Below are positions 1 through 5,289 of a stretch of DNA of 6,839 bases, one piece after another. Origin of the DNA: Peptostreptococcus sp. Its GTDB lineage: Bacteria; Bacillota; Clostridia; Peptostreptococcales; Peptostreptococcaceae. The notes beneath the pieces were generated by a model, which made no database searches, was not told the origin of the DNA, and was given only the letters and a program-made list of their open reading frames with translations. The stretch lies in the NCBI GenBank assembly GCA_020025095.1, contig JAHHSS010000075.1:1-6839 (forward strand), written 5' to 3'. The translations under genes were made by a program, and so were the position numbers. Every line of letters starts with the position of its first letter. Within the stretch, counting starts at the first letter, position 1.

Positions 1-1227
1 GATGGTGGTATGGAATTGTGGGTTACAAACTCTTTAGGAAAGAAGTGGGGCTTTGTTGTTTCTTGGTTGTTATGGGTTCAAATGTTTCCAGCAATGGTTT
101 TGATTGCATCATCTCTATCACCTCTTATAGGAATTATAATAGGAAATAAAGCTTTTGGTCTTAATAATGTATTCACTTTTGCTGTAATTGTTTTAGCTTA
201 CTGGTTAGTGACTATTTTAAATTTAAAATTTGATATGGCGAAGATATGTGGAAAAGTAGGGATTTGGTTTGGACTTTATATACCATTAGCAATGATGTTA
301 GTACTCGGTATAGCAAGTAGTATTAAAGTGGGCTTAGATCCAAAAGGTGCATTGGCATCTATAGAATGGTCAAAATTTATTCCTGATCACACTACAAAAA
401 GTAGTATAAAATATTTCACTCCAATAATGTTTATATTTGTAGGGCAAGAAATGTCAGCAGTATACATCAAAAGATTAGAAAAACCAACAAAAACATATAT
501 GTTAGGAGCTTTGTTTGCTCTTGTGTTCATTTTTTTATTGAATTTAGTAAACTCCTTAATATTAGCCAATGTAGTTCCAAAAGGTCATATACAGCTTGAT
601 AATATATCACAATCAATAGAAATATATTCTAAAATTCTAGGGTTGCCATACTATCTAGTTAATATATTTAGTATTTTTGTGCTCATAGGCATAATGGTTC
701 AAGTTTGTGCATGGGCAACAGGGCCTGCAAAAACAATAATTTCTAGTGCAAGGAGGGGATTTTACCCCCCTAAATTAAAATTTTGGAAGGTAAATGATCT
801 TGAACTTTCAGATTCTGTGATGATTTGTCAGGCTATAGTAATTTCTTGTTTTGCAGTTTTATTTTTATTAGTGCCCGGAATTAATCAAGTAATGTTAATT
901 CTTGCAAATTCAGCAGTTATTCAATATTCAATAGCCTATATTATAATGGGCTTAGCAATAATTAATATGAGAAAAAAACATCCAGAAATAAAAAGACCTT
1001 TTAAGGTAGGAAATGATTATTTATTATATTTAGTAGTTACTGTATTGATATTATCAATAGTAATGTCCACAATATTTACATTTTTGACTTCAAGTGCAAT
1101 AAATAATATTTTAGTAATAACGATAACAGGTATAATGTTTTTAACACCATTTATAATAGAGAAAAAAAGGAATAAAAACTGGGAAGATGAAGTGGAAAAA
1201 CTAATAAAAGAAAATGAAAGTAAATAA
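1..1227 (+). CDS. APC-superfamily amino-acid permease, GadC-like (5' end missing)
   Basis: Integral membrane transporter that probably imports an amino acid or exchanges it for a related amine. The reading frame is open to the left edge: three codons (Asp-Gly-Gly) precede the first Met at 10, and that Met lies inside a conserved stretch (GGMELWV, then GKKWGF), so it is not the true start. The 408 visible residues carry about ten hydrophobic segments. Counting from that Met, they lie near 14-44, 52-71, 82-106, 134-151, 164-189, 215-240, 269-290, 296-318, 336-359 and 366-384. APC proteins usually have twelve helices, so the first one or two, with the substrate-binding glycine motif of TM1, are lost off the edge. 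GPAKTIISSARRG at 238-250 and HPEIKRPFKV at 324-333 match conserved loops of the glutamate:GABA antiporter group. The charged tail (KKRNKN, WEDEVEKL) should be cytoplasmic. The substrate cannot be read from sequence alone. Confidence is high for the superfamily and moderate for the GadC-like subgroup. Confidence 0.88.
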   Translation, partial: DGGMELWVTNSLGKKWGFVVSWLLWVQMFPAMVLIASSLSPLIGIIIGNKAFGLNNVFTFAVIVLAYWLVTILNLKFDMAKICGKVGIWFGLYIPLAMMLVLGIASSIKVGLDPKGALASIEWSKFIPDHTTKSSIKYFTPIMFIFVGQEMSAVYIKRLEKPTKTYMLGALFALVFIFLLNLVNSLILANVVPKGHIQLDNISQSIEIYSKILGLPYYLVNIFSIFVLIGIMVQVCAWATGPAKTIISSARRGFYPPKLKFWKVNDLELSDSVMICQAIVISCFAVLFLLVPGINQVMLILANSAVIQYSIAYIIMGLAIINMRKKHPEIKRPFKVGNDYLLYLVVTVLILSIVMSTIFTFLTSSAINNILVITITGIMFLTPFIIEKKRNKNWEDEVEKLIKENESK

Positions 1228-1241
1228 TTTTAATAAAAATA

Positions 1242-1276
1242 AGCCGACTTACAATTTTGTAAATCGGCTGTTTTTT
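1242..1276. terminator. Bidirectional intrinsic terminator between the permease and tyrS
   Basis: Arms at 1242-1252 and 1259-1269 (AGCCGACTTAC / GTAAATCGGCT) form an 11-bp stem, followed on the plus strand by six T at 1271-1276. In plus-strand RNA, position 1248 against 1263 is a C-A mismatch. In minus-strand RNA the same position is a G-U wobble, and a U-rich tract (TTATTTTTATT) follows. The hairpin starts 14 bases after the permease stop and 12 bases beyond the tyrS stop, so it can serve both convergent genes. Confidence 0.85.
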
Positions 1277-1281
1277 AATAA

Positions 1282-2505
1282 TTATTTAATTATTGCTTTA
1301 TGATAAGTTTTTTTACCTTTACGTATAATAACTTTATTTTCAAGCATTTCTTTAGTTATTTGAAGATCAAAATCATTAACATTTTCATCATTTACATAAA
1401 GACCACCTTGCTTGATTAATCTTCTTACTTCGCTTTTTGAAGGAAGTAAATCACATTCAAGGATTAAATCCATAATATTTATAGCACCATCAACAAGCTT
1501 TTTTTCTGATATTTCAGTAGTAGGCATATGAGTATCATCATTACCACCTGCAAATAACGCTTTAGAAGCAGTTTCAGCTTTTTTAGCTTCTTCTTCTCCA
1601 TGAACTAGAGAAGTAAGCTCAAATGCAAGTATTTCCTTTGCTTTATTCAATTGAGAACCTTCCCAAGAACTCATTTTATCTATCTCTTCTAAAGGAAGGA
1701 AAGTTAGCATTTTTATGCACTTAAGAACATCTGCATCTGCAACATTTCTCCAGTATTGGTAAAATTCGAAAGGAGAAGTTTTTTCAGGATCAAGCCAAAC
1801 TGCACCATTTGCCGTTTTACCCATTTTCTTACCTTCAGAATTAAGTAAAAGGGTAATAGTCATAGCATATGCGTCTTCGCCTAATTTTCTACGTATAAGC
1901 TCTGTACCACCAAGCATATTTGACCACTGGTCATCTCCACCAAATTGCATATTGCATCCGTATTTTTTATATAAATGATAGAAGTCATATGACTGCATCA
2001 ACATGTAATTGAATTCAAGGAAAGATAGTCCCTTTTCAAGTCTCTGCTTATAGCACTCAGCTCTAAGCATATTATTAACAGAGAAGTGAGGTCCTATTTC
2101 TCTTATCATTTCAATATAGTTAAGCTCTAGTAGCCAATCTGCATTGTTGACCATTATAGCTTTTCCTTCACCAAACTCAATAAACCTTTCCATCTGTTTT
2201 TTGAAACAATCACAATTGTGTTGAATTGTTTCAGGAGTCATCATATTTCTCATATCAGTACGACCTGATGGGTCACCGATATATCCAGTACCACCACCTA
2301 CAAGTACGACAGGTGTATTACCAGCCATCTGAAGTCTCTTCATCAGACATAATGCCATAAAGTGTCCAACGTGAAGTGAATCGGCAGTTGGATCAAAACC
2401 TATATAGAAAGTGGCTCTACCTGTATTGACTAATTCTTTGATTTCTTCTTCGTCTGTAACCTGTGCAATTAATCCACGGGCTACTAATTCTTCATAAATT
2501 CCCAT
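1282..2505 (-). CDS. tyrS: Tyrosyl-tRNA synthetase (TyrRS), class I
   Basis: Cytoplasmic enzyme that charges tRNA-Tyr with tyrosine using ATP. The 407-residue product has the expected length for bacterial TyrRS. The nucleotide-binding HIGH-type motif is HVGH at 45-48 within FDPTADSLHVGH. Tyr34 in FYIGFDP matches the substrate-site tyrosine of the family. FGGDDQW at 188-194 is the conserved active-site loop, and the KMSKS-type motif is KMGKT at 227-231. The tail from about 350 (SKSEVRRLIKQGGLYVN) is an S4-like RNA-binding domain. I chose the ATG at 2505, giving MGIYEELVARG, because a Shine-Dalgarno sequence (GAGGTG) sits six bases upstream. The frame stays open to an ATG at 2592, but the extra 29 residues do not resemble the family and would run through two leader hairpins. 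The gene is transcribed alone, convergent with the permease and divergent from rplS. Identification is secure. Confidence 0.98.
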   Translation of the reverse strand: MGIYEELVARGLIAQVTDEEEIKELVNTGRATFYIGFDPTADSLHVGHFMALCLMKRLQMAGNTPVVLVGGGTGYIGDPSGRTDMRNMMTPETIQHNCDCFKKQMERFIEFGEGKAIMVNNADWLLELNYIEMIREIGPHFSVNNMLRAECYKQRLEKGLSFLEFNYMLMQSYDFYHLYKKYGCNMQFGGDDQWSNMLGGTELIRRKLGEDAYAMTITLLLNSEGKKMGKTANGAVWLDPEKTSPFEFYQYWRNVADADVLKCIKMLTFLPLEEIDKMSSWEGSQLNKAKEILAFELTSLVHGEEEAKKAETASKALFAGGNDDTHMPTTEISEKKLVDGAINIMDLILECDLLPSKSEVRRLIKQGGLYVNDENVNDFDLQITKEMLENKVIIRKGKKTYHKAIIK

Positions 2506-2511
2506 TTTCGA

Positions 2512-2517
2512 CACCTC
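2512..2517 (-). promoter_or_regulatory. tyrS ribosome binding site
   Basis: On the minus strand GAGGTG, within AAAGAGGTG, lies six bases before the ATG at 2505. It fixes the start at 2505 rather than at the in-frame ATG at 2592, which has no comparable site upstream. Confidence 0.85.
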
Positions 2518-2528
2518 TTTCAATTTTT

Positions 2529-2545
2529 TGGTAATATCGTTACCA
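2529..2545 (-). promoter_or_regulatory. Perfect inverted repeat in the tyrS leader (hairpin or operator)
   Basis: TGGTAA and TTACCA form perfect 6-bp arms around a 5-base centre (CGATA on the minus strand). The element lies 11 bases upstream of the Shine-Dalgarno GAGGTG of tyrS. In RNA it would be a small stem close to the ribosome binding site. In DNA the dyad could be an operator. The run after it on the minus strand is A, not U, so it is not a terminator. The repeat is visible directly; its role is inferred. Confidence 0.5.
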
Positions 2546-2561
2546 TATTTTAATATAATAA

Positions 2562-2596
2562 AAGGATTAGCTGAAAAACTTTCAATGCTCATCCTT
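2562..2596 (-). promoter_or_regulatory. Long imperfect hairpin in the tyrS leader, possible attenuator
   Basis: Fourteen base pairs can form: AAGGAT (2596-2591) with ATCCTT (2567-2562), AGC with GCT, and TGAAA with TTTCA around a GTT loop. They are broken only by a 1x1 mismatch and a 2-base bulge. On the minus strand the 3' arm runs into TTTTATTATATT, a weak U-rich tail, so the hairpin resembles a factor-independent terminator placed before the gene. The T-box consensus (TGGNACCGCG) is absent from 2506-2700, so this is not a standard tyrosine T-box riboswitch. Confidence 0.5.
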
Positions 2597-2630
2597 AGAT
2601 ATCGTTAAAAATTGTATAAAACTAATTACT

Positions 2631-2636
2631 ATTATA
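2631..2636 (-). promoter_or_regulatory. Putative -10 element for tyrS
   Basis: The minus strand reads GTGTATAATAG with a perfect TATAAT. No good -35 box lies 16-18 bases upstream (the best hexamer there is TTTTAT). If it is used, transcription would begin near 2624 and give a leader of about 119 bases containing both hairpins. TATAAT occurs easily in DNA this AT-rich, so confidence is limited. Confidence 0.4.
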
Positions 2637-2747
2637 CACTATATTATTTAAAAATAAAAGTGAAAAAGGCTTTTTTTCAGAGGGAAAATAGCATTTAATT
2701 TTTTCATATAATAATTTTTTTCTATAGGGATTTTTTGAATAAAAACA

Positions 2748-2776
2748 TTGACAATATGCGCTATAAAAGGTATAAT
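2748..2776 (+). promoter_or_regulatory. Consensus housekeeping sigma promoter of rplS
   Basis: TTGACA at 2748-2753 and TATAAT at 2771-2776 are both perfect and are separated by exactly 17 bases, the optimum for the vegetative (sigma-A) holoenzyme. Upstream, 2690-2747 is rich in A and T tracts that could act as an UP element. The start site should fall near 2783, leaving a leader of about 70 bases before rplS. This fits a highly expressed ribosomal protein gene. Confidence 0.92.
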
Positions 2777-2795
2777 TTAATAGTTATTGAAATAC

Positions 2796-2836
2796 GGGCG
2801 TACCTCTGTTACAAAGGTCAAGTTTTAAGTACGTCT
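2796..2836 (+). promoter_or_regulatory. Structured rplS leader, probably an L19-type autoregulatory leader
   Basis: GGGCGTAC at 2796-2803 pairs with GTACGTCT at 2829-2836, eight pairs including two G-U. Inside, CCTCTG at 2803-2808 can pair with CAAAGG at 2812-2817, with one mismatch. C2803 is shared by the two stems, so one pair must give way. The fold ends seven bases before the AGGAGG of rplS, so it could affect ribosome access. Known biology: an L19 leader RNA family precedes rplS in Firmicutes and is thought to mediate feedback by L19. Assignment to that family rests on position and general shape, not on a model match. Confidence 0.6.
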
Positions 2837-2853
2837 AGGATTAGGAGGAAAAT

Positions 2854-3207
2854 ATGAACGAATTAATTAAGGCTATTGAAGCTGAACAGGTAAAGAATGA
2901 TGTTCCTAACTTTGGACCAGGGGACACAGTAAAAGTACACGTTAAGATCATTGAAGGAAAGAGAGAAAGAATCCAGGTATTCGAAGGTGTTGTTATAAAG
3001 AGACAGAATGGTGGAATCAGAGAAACTTTTACAGTTAGAAAGAACTCTTTCGGTGTAGGTGTTGAAAGAACTTTCCCAGTTCATTCACCAAAGGTAGAAA
3101 AGATCGAAGTTACTAGACATGGTAAGGTAAGAAGAGCTAAGATCAACTACATAAGAGGTAGAGTTGGTAAGGCTGCTAAGATTAAAGAAGCTAGAAACGT
3201 TAGATAA
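2854..3207 (+). CDS. rplS: 50S ribosomal protein L19
   Basis: Structural protein of the large ribosomal subunit, located at the 30S-50S interface. The 117-residue basic product matches the usual 114-120 residues and keeps the family signatures: FGPGDTVKVHVKI near 20-32, RIQVFEGVVIKR near 39-50, GGIRETFTVRK near 53-63, and GVGVERTFPVHSPK near 67-80. The C-terminus (HGKVRRAKINYIRGRVGKAAKIKE) is rich in Lys and Arg, as expected for rRNA contact. AGGAGG at 2843-2848 lies five bases before the ATG and supports the start. Codon choice is visibly shifted from the neighbours toward AAG, AAC, ATC and TTC, typical of a very highly expressed gene. It has its own consensus promoter, leader and terminator, so it looks monocistronic here. 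No trmD or rimM precedes it, unlike the common arrangement. Confidence 0.98.
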   Translation: MNELIKAIEAEQVKNDVPNFGPGDTVKVHVKIIEGKRERIQVFEGVVIKRQNGGIRETFTVRKNSFGVGVERTFPVHSPKVEKIEVTRHGKVRRAKINYIRGRVGKAAKIKEARNVR

Positions 3208-3227
3208 TCTAGTTGAATATCGTTTAG

Positions 3228-3260
3228 AAGGGTGTCTCTTTAGACATCCTTTTTTATTTT
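3228..3260 (+). terminator. Intrinsic terminator after rplS
   Basis: AAGGGTGTCT at 3228-3237 pairs with AGACATCCTT at 3242-3251, ten pairs with one G-U, around the tetraloop CTTT. A T-rich tail (TTTTTTATTTT) follows. It starts 20 bases after the rplS stop and 37 bases before the ATG of the next gene ends its T tail. Some read-through probably feeds rbgA, since I see no clear promoter between them. Confidence 0.9.
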
Positions 3261-3297
3261 TAATATAGATATTTAAGAATTTGGAAAGAGGAAAAAT

Positions 3298-4197
3298 ATG
3301 AGTTATAATGAAGAATATTTGCGAGATGATAATTTAAATATTAATTGGTATCCAGGACATATGAAAAAGACAAAAGAACTTGTCCAAAAAAATTTAAAGT
3401 TAGTTGATATTGTAATAGAGCTTTTAGATGCTAGAATTCCTTTTAGTAGTAAAAATCCGGACATTGATAAACTTGTAGGCGATAAGCCGAGAATAGTTCT
3501 TTTAAATAAGTCGGATCTTTGTAAAAAAGAAGATTTAGATTTATGGATTGCTTATTACGCCAAAAGAGGCATAAAAGCGATTACAATAAATTCCATGACA
3601 GGAGCAGGAGTAAATAAGATAGCTGGAGAGTGTAAAAATCTTACCAAAGGCATGAGGGATAAATTTTCTGAGCAAGGAAGAAAAACTAGGGGTATAAGAT
3701 TGATGATAGTAGGTGTACCTAATGTTGGAAAGTCTTCTCTTATAAATAAACTTTCAGGAAGAAGAAGTGCACAAACAGGTGATAGACCTGGAGTTACAAA
3801 AGGGAAACAGTGGGTGAAAATTAGAGGAAATATGGAGCTTTTAGATACTCCTGGTATATTATGGCCTAAATTTGAAGACCAGGATGTAGCTTTAAATCTT
3901 GCTTTCACAAGGGCAATTAAAGATGAAATACTAGATATAGAAACTTTAGGGTTAAAATTGATAGAAAGGCTAACAGAAATTGCTCCAAATGAGTTAATGA
4001 CAAGGTATAAATTAGAGGAATTAGGTCCTATGGGAATAGATACTATGGAAGCAATTGGAAGAAAAAGAGGTTTTCTTATGGGAAATAAAGAGATTGATTA
4101 CACTAGAGTTGCTACGACTGTATTAAATGAATTCAGAGAAGGTAAAATAGGAAGAATTACTCTTGAGACGCCTGAAATACTCAATAATGAGGGATAG
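3298..4197 (+). CDS. rbgA: Ribosome biogenesis GTPase RbgA/YlqF
   Basis: Cytoplasmic GTPase that acts late in 50S subunit assembly. The 299 residues show the circularly permuted G-motif order that defines the YlqF/YawG group. N-terminal NWYPGHM is at 16-22 and DAR at 44-46. G4 (NKSD, 70-73) comes first, then G1/P-loop GVPNVGKSS at 139-147, the G2 Thr in PGVTKG near 167, and G3 DTPG at 183-186. The C-terminal third, from about 210, corresponds to the helical RNA-binding domain of RbgA. Length is close to that of Bacillus RbgA. AAAGAGG at 3285-3291 lies six bases before the ATG. The order rplS, ylqF, rnhB matches Bacillus. The lepB gene often found between rplS and ylqF in clostridia is absent. 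No key residue appears to be missing. Confidence 0.97.
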   Translation: MSYNEEYLRDDNLNINWYPGHMKKTKELVQKNLKLVDIVIELLDARIPFSSKNPDIDKLVGDKPRIVLLNKSDLCKKEDLDLWIAYYAKRGIKAITINSMTGAGVNKIAGECKNLTKGMRDKFSEQGRKTRGIRLMIVGVPNVGKSSLINKLSGRRSAQTGDRPGVTKGKQWVKIRGNMELLDTPGILWPKFEDQDVALNLAFTRAIKDEILDIETLGLKLIERLTEIAPNELMTRYKLEELGPMGIDTMEAIGRKRGFLMGNKEIDYTRVATTVLNEFREGKIGRITLETPEILNNEG

Positions 4198-4247
4198 ATA
4201 TAAGGAACTTTGAGTTTTTTATAAAAAATAAAGAAAAATTTAATTGT

Positions 4248-4291
4248 AAATTAAGCTAATAAAAAAACTACTTAGTTTAATTTGTTTTTTT
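4248..4291 (+). terminator. AT-rich intrinsic terminator after rbgA
   Basis: AAATTAAGCTAA at 4248-4259 pairs with TTAGTTTAATTT at 4272-4283, twelve pairs with one G-U, around a 12-base loop. Seven T at 4285-4291 follow. The stem contains only one G-C pair, so it would be weak despite its length, but position and tail fit the end of the rbgA transcript, 50 bases after the stop codon. Confidence 0.6.
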
Positions 4292-4377
4292 AAAATAAAC
4301 CTTTGTTTAATAATGATAAAATTCTAGGTAAGATAAAAAATTAAGAAATAATATTGCTAATATAAAAAAATAATTTG

Positions 4378-4386
4378 TGATATAAT
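4378..4386 (+). promoter_or_regulatory. Extended -10 promoter upstream of rnhB
   Basis: TGATATAAT (TGn followed by a perfect TATAAT at 4381-4386) fits an extended -10 element, which can work without a good -35. The best -35-like hexamer, TTGCTA at 4354-4359, is 21 bases away, which is too far. Transcription would begin near 4393, inside the first arm of the hairpin that follows. Confidence 0.5.
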
Positions 4387-4389
4387 ATA

Positions 4390-4434
4390 ATCTGTACGAG
4401 TTTTTCTTTTTAATTCGTGCAGATTTTTGTTTTT
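4390..4434 (+). terminator. Terminator-like hairpin in front of rnhB
   Basis: ATCTGTACGA at 4390-4399 pairs with TCGTGCAGAT at 4415-4424, ten pairs with one G-U, across a 15-base U-rich loop. Two T5 runs (4424-4428 and 4430-4434) follow. On the other strand the hairpin has no good U tail, so it points toward rnhB. It could be a second terminator for rbgA read-through, an attenuator of rnhB, or the end of a very short RNA started at the promoter four bases upstream. Confidence 0.65.
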
Positions 4435-4438
4435 AATT

Positions 4439-4447
4439 TGATATAAA
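4439..4447 (+). promoter_or_regulatory. Alternative extended -10 element close to rnhB
   Basis: TGATATAAA (TGn plus TATAAA at 4442-4447) lies after the hairpin and could start rnhB transcription near 4454, giving a leader of about 17 bases. No convincing -35 is present. It would let rnhB escape the upstream hairpin. Evidence is weak in such AT-rich DNA. Confidence 0.3.
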
Positions 4448-4460
4448 ATCTATAGATAAT

Positions 4461-4464
4461 GGAG
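4461..4464 (+). promoter_or_regulatory. rnhB ribosome binding site that decides the start
   Basis: GGAG at 4461-4464 lies six bases before the ATG at 4471. It overlaps the in-frame ATG at 4459, which itself has no purine-rich site in front. The start at 4471 is therefore preferred. Confidence 0.75.
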
Positions 4465-4470
4465 ATTAAT

Positions 4471-5268
4471 ATGTTTAGAAGATACACAGAAGAAGAACTT
4501 TCAAAAATGAAGACAAAAGAAATAAAAGAGATTTCAGATAAAATTTCTGAAGAAGAGTATTTTGATTTTTTGAGAAGTTTTAGAACAGATTCGAGAAAAT
4601 CAGTTCAAAATATATGCAAAAAAATAGAAAATAAAATAGAAAAACTTATTCTTGAAGATCAAAGATTAGAGAGAATAAACACATATGAAGAAAGTGCATA
4701 TAATGAAGGGTATATGTATATAGGTGGAGTGGATGAAGCAGGGAGAGGTCCTCTTGCTGGTCCTGTTGTTGCAGCAGTTGTAATATTTGATAGAAATACA
4801 AAAATAAGATGGATAAATGATTCAAAGAAGCTTTCAGAGGCTAAAAGAAATGAATTATACAACGCTATAATTGAAAATGCAAAGGATTATGGTATAGGAA
4901 TAGCAGATAATAAAGAAATAGACAATATGAATATACTAAATGCTACATACTTGGCTATGAAAAGAGCCCTAGCTAATTTAAAAAATAAGCCGGATTGTCT
5001 TTTAAACGATGCGGTCACTATACCAGGTTTATCAATAAAACAAATTCCTATAGTCAAGGGGGATGCAAAATCTATTTCTATTGCAGCAGCCAGCATTTTG
5101 GCAAAGGTTACCAGAGATACTATGATGTATGAGTATGATGAAAAATATCCAGGGTATGGATTTGCTTCTAATAAAGGGTATGGGACGAGTGAGCACTATA
5201 AGGGAATAGAAAGTCAAGGTATTACAGATATTCATAGACATAGTTTTCTTAAAAATATTAAGTATTAA
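4471..5268 (+). CDS. rnhB: Ribonuclease HII
   Basis: Cytoplasmic endonuclease that cuts RNA in RNA:DNA hybrids and starts removal of single ribonucleotides from DNA. The 265-residue product has an N-terminal extension of about 75 residues (charged and helical, rich in Glu and Lys), as in the longer Bacillus-type RNase HII, followed by the catalytic fold. DEAGRG at 88-93 supplies the first Asp and Glu of the DEDD metal site. Asp180 (LLNDAV) and Asp216 (KVTRD) are the likely remaining two. NDSKKLS at 116-122, KGDAKS at 196-201, the AAASILAKVTRD stretch at 205-216 and YGFASNKGYGT at 229-239 are all family signatures. The end (HRHSF) is complete. The start at 4471 is chosen because GGAG precedes it by six bases. 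The following gene begins 21 bases after its stop, suggesting co-transcription. Identification is secure. Confidence 0.97.
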   Translation: MFRRYTEEELSKMKTKEIKEISDKISEEEYFDFLRSFRTDSRKSVQNICKKIENKIEKLILEDQRLERINTYEESAYNEGYMYIGGVDEAGRGPLAGPVVAAVVIFDRNTKIRWINDSKKLSEAKRNELYNAIIENAKDYGIGIADNKEIDNMNILNATYLAMKRALANLKNKPDCLLNDAVTIPGLSIKQIPIVKGDAKSISIAAASILAKVTRDTMMYEYDEKYPGYGFASNKGYGTSEHYKGIESQGITDIHRHSFLKNIKY

Positions 5269-5289
5269 TTAGTAAAGCGAGGTTTAAAA

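Noticed and set aside
2506..2592. In-frame N-terminal extension of tyrS from an ATG at 2592
   Set aside because: The extra 29 residues do not resemble TyrRS, the upstream ATG lacks a Shine-Dalgarno, the segment holds two hairpins, and a good site precedes the ATG at 2505.
2661..2679. Hairpin TGAAAAA / TTTTTCA
   Set aside because: The arms are almost entirely A and T runs (one G-C pair each), which is expected by chance here, and no gene ends at this point.
2506..2700. T-box riboswitch for tyrS
   Set aside because: No TGGNACCGCG-like sequence or canonical T-box antiterminator is visible; GGTAACGATATTACC is a simple dyad.
3555..3908. Open antisense frame across rbgA, and similar ones across rplS, rnhB and the flavoenzyme gene
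   Set aside because: They lie wholly within strongly identified genes, lack ribosome binding sites, and encode proteins with no recognisable domain.
4198..4458. Possible small gene in the rbgA-rnhB gap
   Set aside because: The stretch is AT-rich with frequent stops. I find no start codon with a ribosome binding site and a reasonable frame, only terminator-like hairpins and -10 elements.
4459..4470. Start of rnhB at the ATG at 4459
   Set aside because: This ATG overlaps the GGAG that serves the ATG at 4471 and has no ribosome binding site of its own.
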